The translations under genes and the position numbers were made by a program. From NCBI GenBank assembly GCA_019203745.1, contig CP078104.1, positions 2,721,001 through 2,785,000 of the forward strand: a stretch of DNA of 64,000 nt, read 5' to 3'. The notes beneath the pieces were generated by a model, which searched no databases, was not told where the DNA came from, and worked only from the letters and a program-made list of their open reading frames with translations. Below, in pieces: positions 55,349 through 64,000 of the stretch (the first letter of the stretch is position 1; every line of letters starts with the position of its first letter). This DNA comes from Chryseobacterium sp. E1 (GTDB lineage: Bacteria; Bacteroidota; Bacteroidia; Flavobacteriales; Weeksellaceae).

Positions 55349-57881
55349 ATGAAGTTTAGACTATTACCCATCATTATGTTTGCTGCTTCTGCACATTTTT
55401 ATGGACAAGTAACTCCACAAGACAGCACTAAAGTAAATAATGCTGTACATGCAGAAAATGAGGCAGGAACCTATACGCTTAAAGACATCGTTGTAGATGG
55501 GGTAAAAAAATACACACCAGCTCAGATTCTGAGATTTACAGGATTAACCAAAGGTGAAAGTGTAGACATTCCGGGACAGAAAATCAGTAATGCTGTTAAA
55601 AAGCTTTGGGATACCCAATCCTTTTCTGAAGTGGAAGTTTATGTTCAAAGCATTGAAGGCCAGACTGTAGTTTTAAGATTCTACCTGGAAGACCTGAAAG
55701 AACTTGGTGAAGTGAAATTTACAGGAAAAGGGATTGGTAAATCTAAAAATGAAAAAATGGCTAAGGATAATAACCTTAAGCCGGGAACAAAGATCACCCA
55801 AAACCTGGTATCAAGTCTGAAGACCAATATCCCGAAAGACTATATCAAAAAGGTTTTGCAGATGCCAAAATCACCATTCAGGATAAAGTAAATGCAGGAG
55901 ATCCGGCATTAGTAGACTGGACTATCAATGTAGAAAAAGGAAAAAGAATTAAAATCGATCATATTGAGTTCGAAGGAAATGAAAATGTGACCGATGCAAA
56001 GCTTAGAAATAAAGCCTTTAAAGAAACCAAACAAAAACGTTTCGGGATCGGTGGTATTCTTAAATCTTCAAAATTCATCGAAGACAAATATCAGGAAGAT
56101 AAACAGAGTCTTATCAGTTATTACAACTCCCTGGGATATAGAGACGCTAAAATCGTTTCAGATTCTGTGTGGAGAAATAAAAGAAACAACTACGAGATCA
56201 ATGTAAAATTGAACGAAGGTAAAAAGTATTATATCGGTGATATTACATTCACCGGGAATACGGTTTATGCTACAGAATATTTGCAGAGATTATTAGGATA
56301 TAAAAAGGAGATATTTACGATGCGGTAGGATTCAACAAGAAAGTTGGTGAAGACGGCGGTAAAGAAGATGATTCCGATATCAAATCCGTTTACATGAATA
56401 ACGGTTATCTTTTCTCGAACGTAACACCTGTTGAAAAATCAGTAAATGGTGATGCGGTAAACCTGGAGATCAGAATTAATGAAGGAGAGCAGGCCAGCTG
56501 GAATAAAGTGACATGGCAGGGAAATACAACTACCCATGACCACGTAATTCTTAGAGCACTGAGAACAAAACCGGGTGAATTATTCAAGAAAACCGAAATC
56601 AAGAGAACTTATTTCGATCTTGCGGGAATGTCTTTCTTCGATCCTCAACAGATCGGGCAGGATATTCAGCCAAATCAGGCAGATAATACTGTAGATATCA
56701 ACTGGAAGTTAGTAGAAAAAGGATCTTCACAGGTGCAGCTACAGGCCGGATACGGAGGGAACAGCTTTATTGGAACTTTGGGACTTACGTTCAATAACTT
56801 CTCATTAAAGAATTTCCTGAAGTTTAAAGACTTTAAACCGGTTCCTCAGGGAGATGGGCAGACTTTCTCCATTCAGGTTCAGGCCGGACAGTATTTCCAG
56901 AATTATGGAATTTCATTCACAGAGCCTTGGTTATTTGGTGTAAGACAGACATCCCTTTCTGTGAGTTTGAATAATTCAAGAGTAAGATATTCAGATCAAT
57001 ACGGATATGCACAGAAATTAAATATTTTCTCTGCATCAGCAGGTCTGAACAGATTGTTGAACTGGCCTGATGATTATTTCTCATTATATACCGGTCTTCA
57101 GTTCCAGAAATACGACTTTAACAACTATCCGTTCCAGTTTGGGGATACTACAGAAAACAACGGTTCTGCCAATAACTTTAGTATCAACTTAGGTCTGAGC
57201 AGAAACTCAGCCGGGATTGACCCTATTTTCCCAACTATGGGATCCAATGTAGAGCTTTCCGCAAAACTGACTCCGCCATATTCATTGTTCAGTAACAAAG
57301 ATTACGATGCGATGAAACCTGTTGATAAATATAAGTGGATGGAGTTCTATAAGATCAAATTCAAAGCAGATGTATATAACGAAATCATCGGTAAACTTGT
57401 ATTGAGATCTTCTGCAGAAATGGGATTCATGGATGGATACAACAAGAAACTGGGAGCTCCGCCATTTGAAAGATTCTATATGGGAGGTACAGGACTTTTC
57501 GGAGGTAGATATGACGGTAGAGAATTGATTCCTTTAAGAGGATATGAAAACGCTTCAACAGAAGGAGGTCTTGCAGAAGACATTACTCAAAGAGGTGGGG
57601 GAACAATCTATAACAGATTTACTTTAGAATTAAGATATCCGATTTCAATGAACCAGACAGCAAAAATTTATGCATTGACATTTGCTGAAGGAGGTAACGT
57701 ATGGAATTCATGGAGTTCTTACAGCCCGTTCCAGCTGAAAAGATCAGTAGGGATAGGGGTAAGAGTATATATGGGAGCATTTGGATTAATCGGATTCGAC
57801 TTTGCACTTGGATTAGACAAAACGATATCAGGAGAAAAATCAGGATGGCGTAACCACTTCCTGATGAACCAAACTTTATAA
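55349..57881 (+). CDS. bamA: Outer membrane protein assembly factor BamA
   Basis: About 844 residues with a signal peptide ending H-F-Y-G-Q. The POTRA repeats follow (I-V-V-D-G, I-E-F-E-G-N, I-T-F-T-G-N marks their strands), then a 16-strand barrel region with P-L-R-G-Y-E. Two frameshifts lie near 55855 and 56310. The last residue reads Leu rather than the usual aromatic, which may be a sequencing effect. It inserts barrel proteins into the outer membrane. Confidence 0.93.
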
Positions 57882-57890
57882 TGATACAAT

Positions 57891-58444
57891 ATGAAGCACT
57901 TTAAAATAACTTTCGCATTCGTATTACTTTTATTCTTCGGATTGAGCAATGCTCAGAAAATAGGAGTAGTGGATACCAATGAGATTTTGAATAAATTACC
58001 TCAGTATAAAGAAGCTGAAGCAAGGCTTAATGCACAGATTGATACCTGGCAGTCCGAACTTCAGAATCTGCAGACAGAATACGAACGTAAAAAGGCAGCA
58101 TTTGAAAGTGAAAAAGTATTGTTGATTGGAGATCAGCTAAAACTGAGAGAAAAAGAAGTTGTAGATCTTGATAAAAATATTAAAACAACAACCAGTTTAC
58201 GTTTCGGAGCCAATGGTGAAATCACAAAGCTCAGAACGAATCTTGTTCAGCCGTTCCAGGATCAGATCTGGGGAGCTATCAAAACAATGTCTGAAAAAAA
58301 TGGATTGGGCATAGTTCTTGATAAAAGCAATAACATTAGTGTTATTTTTCTTCAGGAAAATACGATTACACAGAAAAAGTGTTGACTATTTTATTGAAAG
58401 GAACGGATAAGAAGGAGAAAACTAGTAATAAAAGTAAAAAGTAA
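57891..58444 (+). CDS. OmpH/Skp-family periplasmic chaperone
   Basis: About 184 residues. A signal peptide ends L-S-N-A-Q, then I-G-V-V-D-T-N-E-I-L starts the Skp core, followed by a long coiled-coil arm and a return strand. One frameshift near 58355-58362 restores a Lys-rich tail. It holds unfolded outer membrane proteins for BamA just upstream. Confidence 0.88.
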
Positions 58445-58510
58445 TTTTTAAAATTAACTTTTACTTCAATTTAAAATCTAAAAACAAATTAAATTATTTA
58501 TTTACCAATT

Positions 58511-59013
58511 ATGAAAAAATTAAGTGTATTATTTGCAGCAGTGATGATGGTTGTATCGGTAGGTATGGCAAAGGCTCAAAAAATTGCTACTTTAGATGTA
58601 TTGGGAGTTCTTAATGCGATGCCTGAAAAGAAAAAAGCAGATGCTGACCTTAAGACATTCTTAGATACAAAACAAGCTGAGATTAAGAAAAAGCAGATGC
58701 AGCTCAAACTAAGTACCAGCAATACCAGACAGAGGCTCCTAAGAAAACGGCTGACGAAAACAAAGCTAGAGAAGAGGAAATGAAAAAATTAGCTGACGAA
58801 ATTCAGCAAATGCAAGACAAAGCTCAAAAAGATCTTCAGGCTAAGCAAGAAGTAGTGTTCGGTCCTATTGAGAAAAAATTAAATGATGCTGTAGAAAAAG
58901 TATCTAAAGCAAACGGATACGAGTACGTTATGGATGCAAACTCTCCTGCATTCCTTTATAAAGCCGGAACAGATGCAACAGCAGCTGTAAAGAAAGAGCT
59001 GGGAATTCAATAA
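58511..59013 (+). CDS. OmpH/Skp-family periplasmic chaperone (second copy)
   Basis: About 167 residues. A signal peptide ends A-K-A-Q, followed by I-A-T-L-D-V-L-G-V-L, a coiled-coil Lys/Glu/Gln-rich arm and the end A-A-V-K-K-E-L-G-I-Q. One frameshift lies near 58685-58692. It is a tandem paralog of the gene at 57891, separated by 66 bases. Confidence 0.88.
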
Positions 59014-59044
59014 TTTCTGCAAATTAACAAAGATTTATAAAACC

Positions 59045-59072
59045 AACCGTCTCTATTAGAGGCGGTTTTTTT
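59045..59072 (+). terminator. Rho-independent terminator after ompH
   Basis: AACCGTCTC pairs with GAGGCGGTT (one G-U) around a 5-nt loop and runs into a T-tract that overlaps the next -7 box. Confidence 0.8.
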
Positions 59073-59079
59073 ATTTTTG
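59072..59079 (+). promoter_or_regulatory. Promoter of the thioesterase gene, possibly leaderless
   Basis: TATTTTTG is a full -7 box only 4 bases before ATG 59084. Transcription from it would start about at the start codon. Confidence 0.5.
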
Positions 59080-59083
59080 CGGA

Positions 59084-59569
59084 ATGGAAAAAGAAGTATC
59101 AACGACGGTAAAAGTCAGATTTAGTGACTGTGATCCGATCGGACATTTGAATAACGTAAAATATCTGGATTATATGTTTAATGCCAGAGAAGATCATGTA
59201 GAAACTTTTTATGGATTTACCTACGAGGAATACACCAAAAAAACCGGTTGTACTTGGATCGCCATTCAAAATGAAATTGCCTATTTGAAAGAAGTAAGAT
59301 ACAATACACAGGTAGTGATCAGCAGTAAAACCATCGATATACAGGACAGAACTGCCAAAGTGGAAATCTTAATGAAAAGTCTGGATGAAAAAACAATTCA
59401 TGCCGTACTTTGGGTAACCGTTATTTATTTTAATGTAAAAACAAGAAGATCCGAAGTACATCCTGAAGAAATAAAAGAAATATTCGATAAATTTTATGTG
59501 GATTTAGTACAGAAAGATTTCCAGTCGAGAGTTAAGTTTTTAAGATCTCAAAATGCAAAGAACTCTTAG
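59084..59569 (+). CDS. Acyl-CoA thioesterase (4HBT hot-dog family)
   Basis: 161 residues, no frameshift. F-S-D-C-D-P-I-G-H-L-N-N contains the catalytic Asp of 4HBT enzymes and the following loop. It belongs to general acyl-CoA turnover by family. No pathway link with its neighbours is evident. Confidence 0.82.
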   Translation: MEKEVSTTVKVRFSDCDPIGHLNNVKYLDYMFNAREDHVETFYGFTYEEYTKKTGCTWIAIQNEIAYLKEVRYNTQVVISSKTIDIQDRTAKVEILMKSLDEKTIHAVLWVTVIYFNVKTRRSEVHPEEIKEIFDKFYVDLVQKDFQSRVKFLRSQNAKNS

Positions 59570-59619
59570 TGATGTTCCCTAAAGAATCTTTGTCAATTAA
59601 AAAATTAATAATAGTATAA

Positions 59620-60482
59620 ATGAAAAAAATAGCAGTAATAGGAAGTAACGGACAGTTGGGAAACTGTATTCGAAAGATAGCACCCGATTTTGAACTTGAT
59701 TATGAGTTCATATTCACAGATTCGTCTATATTAGATGTTACAGATGAAGGCCAGGTCAATGATTTCTTTTACAATAATAAACCTGATTACTGTATCAATG
59801 CTTCAGCATATACGGCAGTTGATCTTGCCGAAACTGAAAAAGATAAAGCCTTTGCCGTGAATGCGGATGGAGTTGCTTTCCTTGCTCAGGCATGCGCAGA
59901 TTTTAAGACTGTTTTGATCCATGTCTCTACAGATTATGTGTTTGACGGAGATACCAATCTTCCTTATTCAGAGGATGATTTTACCAATCCTATCGGAGTA
60001 TATGGTGCTTCGAAGAGAAAAGGGGAGGAGCTTGCTTTGGAAATAAACCCTCACACCATTATCCTGAGAACTTCATGGCTGTACTCTGAGTTTAATAAGA
60101 ATTTTGTGAAAACAATGTTGAATCTTTTCACTCAGAAAAAGAATTGGGAATTGTTGCTGATCAGTACGGGCAGCCTACAAATGCAAATGACCTGGCAGAA
60201 GCCATCATGGAGATCATTCAGACTCCTGAAAAGACCTATGGAATATTTCATTTTTCAAACTATCCGGAAACAACCTGGTTCGAATTTGCCCAAAAAATTG
60301 CAGAATTTTCAAAATCTTCTATTAAGCTGAACCCTTTAACTACGGAACAGTATCCAACTCCGGCGAAACGACCTGTAAGAAGTACCATGTCTCTGGATAA
60401 AATTGAAGAGACTTACAAAATAGAACCTAAACATTGGGAAAACAGCCTTGAAGAATGTGTTGAAATACTTGCACAATCATAA
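59620..60482 (+). CDS. rfbD: dTDP-4-dehydrorhamnose reductase
   Basis: About 287 residues. The NADPH site reads G-S-N-G-Q-L-G (residues 8-14), the catalytic pair is Y-G-A-S-K, and S-T-D-Y-V-F-D-G is a family signature. One frameshift lies near 60140-60146. It makes dTDP-rhamnose for surface glycans. The other dTDP-rhamnose genes are not in this window. Confidence 0.9.
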
Positions 60483-60488
60483 ACTAAT

Positions 60489-61165
60489 ATGAAAAATATA
60501 GCCTTTATCCTTTCCGTATTGTGTGTACAGCTTTGGAATGCTCAGAATGTGTATCTGTCCAAGGTTGAAAAAACAAATGATAATAAAGATAAGTTCCTTT
60601 ATAAAAAGGAAGACGCTGCTACGGATGCTGTTTTTTTAGGAGAAGTGGAAGTTCAGGGGTTTTCAAAAGATGATGCAGCCGTATTTTCCATGATCTATAA
60701 AAAGCAAAAGAAATCGGAGCCAATACATTTACCCTGAAACCTTTTGAAAATGTTGACGGAACTCCACTGCCATTCAATGCGGCCAACTATAAGATTGCAT
60801 TATATTATACGCCTAAAGAAAAGCTGGCTGTTCAGCATGGTGAGATGTTTATATTTGCATCTTCAGAAAAAGACCAGAAAATAAGCATCAATAAACAGAA
60901 CTATACACTTTCTCCAAGATCATTTTTAAAATTGAAGACTGTTCCGGGAGAAGTTTATACTATTTCAACCAGAAAACTTTTAGGATCCACCATCAAAATT
61001 CAGCCAAAAGCAGGTGACGAAACAGTGTATTTTCAGATTTCATCCCTAAAAGTGAAATCAGACACATCCGGTGTAGGAGGTTTAAATCTAAAATCAGGAG
61101 ACATTATAGGACTTGAAAAGTCTTACGCAGAATTTTTAAGCTTGATTTATAAAGAAGAGCAATAA
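60489..61165 (+). CDS. Secreted protein of unknown function
   Basis: About 225 residues with a signal peptide ending W-N-A-Q (residues 1-19). The mature part is beta-rich with many Lys. One frameshift near 60711-60717 is repaired to give a continuous protein. It lies 6 bases after rfbD and is probably co-transcribed. The family is not recognised. Confidence 0.68.
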
Positions 61166-61188
61166 AAGTACATTATATAAATAGCTAA

Positions 61189-61217
61189 TGCCTGGTATAA
61201 TTATACCGGGTATTTTT
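61189..61217 (+). terminator. Rho-independent terminator
   Basis: TGCCTGGTATA pairs with TATACCGGGTA (two wobble pairs), followed by five T. Confidence 0.75.
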
Positions 61218-61348
61218 ATTTTGATTAAAAATTTGCTTTTAGCTTTTTTATAGTGTTATTTATCAGCACTCAGGCTATTGTAAGAAATAGTAAAATATGA
61301 TAGGACCTCCCGGGAAAAGATCAATACTCGGGCTTTTAGTATCAATAG

Positions 61349-61402
61349 GAACGGGCTTTAGCCCGTTCTTATCAAAAAGAATAAATTCCACAGGCTTTAG
61401 CC
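61349..61402. repeat. REP-like palindromes in the intergenic region
   Basis: GAACGGGCT-TT-AGCCCGTTC (61349-61368) is a 9-bp stem with a 2-nt loop. GGCT-TT-AGCC follows at 61393-61402 with the same core. Such G-G-C-T-T-T-A-G-C-C hairpins are familiar as dispersed repeats in this group, by memory. Open frames across this region are likely spurious. Confidence 0.6.
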
Positions 61403-61545
61403 AAAACCTGAAAACACAAATTGCCGCACACAAGGCATGTGCGCCCAGTTTATCATGCCTTAAGCATCCCAACACTCATTTCATACATGCTTCTTTATAT
61501 TGAATAGCACAGTATAATATTAAAAGCATCTATAATATAAGTATG

Positions 61546-61690
61546 CCCATCACTTATACCCTCATTAAACATTCATTACTTATCCCTCATTATATATACT
61601 CTTAAAAACCCCTTCACCTTCCCATTTTCTCACCCTCTCACCCTAAAATCCTCCAACACTGTCACCCTCCATCCCCTTCCTCAAACAATT
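61546..61690. other. G-depleted intergenic tract
   Basis: Within 145 bases the plus strand has a single G (61661) and many short C-runs (CTCACCCTCTCACCC and similar). It is part of the 1046-base gap 61166-62211, in which I see no gene. Confidence 0.7.
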
Positions 61691-61767
61691 GTTTAAAATT
61701 TTTCTCTCTACGGATCAGTTCATTATGATAAAATTCGTTCCGAATATGAAATTTATGTTAAATAAAC

Positions 61768-61799
61768 TTGTTTTGCGTTGAGATAAGTTGTTATCTTTG
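61768..61799 (+). promoter_or_regulatory. rRNA promoter P1
   Basis: TATCTTTG at 61792-61799 with TTG at 61768-61770 (21-base spacer). Confidence 0.6.
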
Positions 61800-61917
61800 C
61801 CCCACTGAAAAACGAAAAGAGCTTCAGTAAGCGCAGAAGAGCTTTTAGATAAGCAAAAACGATATACTTTAAAAAAGAAACGAACGAAAAAAACTTTAAA
61901 TTTTTATAGGTTAAAAG

Positions 61918-61947
61918 TTGCGGGTTAAAATAAAGTTTGTATCTTTG
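61918..61947 (+). promoter_or_regulatory. rRNA promoter P2
   Basis: TATCTTTG at 61940-61947 with TTG at 61918-61920 (19-base spacer), the best consensus match in the window. Confidence 0.75.
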
Positions 61948-62040
61948 CAGTCCCAATTAAGGGAGCGCAGGAGTATTAAGATTGAGGGTTTAGAAAGAAT
62001 TAAGGTTACTTAAAAACTTTAAAATTTTCTTTCAAAACAT

Positions 62041-62071
62041 TTGGTCAGTTCAAAATAAAGTTTTACTTTTG
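62041..62071 (+). promoter_or_regulatory. rRNA promoter P3
   Basis: TACTTTTG at 62064-62071 with TTG at 62041-62043 (20-base spacer). Confidence 0.7.
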
Positions 62072-62211
62072 CACTCGCAAATACGGAGCAATATTGACAG
62101 AAAGATTGTTTCGGAAAAAGCGAAAGATATAAAGATCATTGACATACAATATAACAACCAAGTAAGGAAAAACTAAAGCGTTAAAAACTTTGAGTGAGTC
62201 AGACAAACATA

Positions 62212-63724
<1,513 letters not shown>

Positions 63725-63869
63725 AGAGCGTCTTAAGACGTTAAACAAAATCAGTATCGTAAGATACATTATACTTACTTAAAGCCATAGCTTTAGTTTT
63801 TTGTTTGGTTGATTTATATTAAAAATACAAAACCCACTAGAAATTAGTATAGGGAAAGAGATTTAGAAA

Positions 63870-63930
63870 AGAAGTTAGAAATTAGAAGTTAGAGATTAGT
63901 CTAACATCTAGTATCTAAAATCTAACATCT
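63870..63930. repeat. Imperfect inverted repeat in the 16S-tRNA spacer
   Basis: The arm 63870-63899 (rich in TTAGA words) is complementary, with several mismatches, to 63901-63930 (rich in TCTAA words). It would form a long stem just before tRNA-Ile. The remainder of the spacer 63725-63869 starts with the palindrome CGTCTTAAGACG. Confidence 0.6.
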
Positions 63931-63937
63931 AAAACAA

Positions 63938-64000
63938 AGTCTCGTAGCTCAGCTGGTTAGAGCGCTACACTGATAATGTAGAGGTCGGCAGTTCGAGCCT
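63938..64000 (+). tRNA. tRNA-Ile (anticodon GAT), 3' end outside window
   Basis: The acceptor 5' strand AGTCTCG is followed by TA and the D stem. The anticodon arm CTACA-CTGATAA-TGTAG gives anticodon GAT, and the T arm begins GGCAGTTCGAGC. The window ends inside the T arm. tRNA-Ile is the usual first tRNA in flavobacterial rRNA spacers. Confidence 0.93.

Noticed and set aside
61275..61503. Opposing open frames of 66 and 68 codons
   Set aside because: They are translations of REP-like palindromes with no start context or homology to a known family. Read as repeats.

Overview
The window comes from a Weeksellaceae flavobacterium, most likely Chryseobacterium or a close relative. The evidence is the 16S rRNA gene at the right edge, Bacteroidetes-type promoters (a -7 box TAnnTTTG, sometimes with an upstream TTG), start codons without Shine-Dalgarno sequences, type IX secretion C-terminal sorting domains, a PorG-UppS-BamA-OmpH block and a complete flexirubin (aryl polyene-dialkylresorcinol) pigment locus.

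Quality note: the sequence carries roughly 80 apparent frameshifts. Nearly all can be repaired by restoring one base to a short homopolymer, and they hit essential genes (topA, bamA, a wza/wzc pair) as often as accessory ones. I read them as sequencing or assembly deletions. Genes are therefore given as whole, repaired reading frames, and the shift positions are noted.

Layout. 1-1235: two paralogous small secreted proteins of unknown function, each followed by a similar terminator. 1270-11228: first arm of the pigment locus. It holds a halogenase-like flavoenzyme (minus strand), then on the plus strand an aromatic ammonia-lyase, ketoreductase, ketosynthase, ACP, acyltransferase, phytoene-desaturase-like flavoenzyme, a C45-type lipoprotein acyltransferase/hydrolase and a small membrane protein. 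11502-14147: a secreted M36 metallopeptidase that interrupts the locus. 14223-26767: second arm, minus strand. It holds a GT2-DUF2062 glycosyltransferase, dehydratase, lipoprotein, LolA-like carrier, deacetylase, three ketosynthase-type proteins, a truncated ketosynthase-like protein, ACP, thioesterase, ABC exporter and a BtrH-like protein. 27195-31106: M16 peptidase, a parS-like site and a LysM-NlpC/P60 protein. 31202-37824: third pigment arm, with two hot-dog dehydratases, DarB, DarA and a very large MMPL-acyltransferase-Rossmann fusion. 38017-43804: two polytopic membrane proteins (one EpsG-like) and a secreted protein built of two repeats. 44076-47845: topA and an arginase-family protein. 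47849-53472: polysaccharide genes (GT2, WecA-like, Wza-like, Wzc-like). 53682-59013: porG, uppS, bamA and two OmpH/Skp chaperones. 59084-61165: thioesterase, rfbD and a secreted unknown. 61166-64000: a long intergenic region with palindromes, a G-depleted tract and three tandem rRNA promoters, then 16S rRNA and the start of tRNA-Ile(GAT).

How the pigment genes fit together: tyrosine would be deaminated to 4-coumarate, loaded on ACP, extended and reduced by the ketosynthase/chain-length-factor pairs, ketoreductase and dehydratases to an aryl polyene, and esterified to a dialkylresorcinol made by DarB and DarA. The halogenase-like and desaturase-like enzymes could tailor the product. LolA-, MMPL- and ABC-type proteins would move it to the outer membrane. 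The pathway outline is established for flexirubins. Individual assignments here are inferred from family and context.
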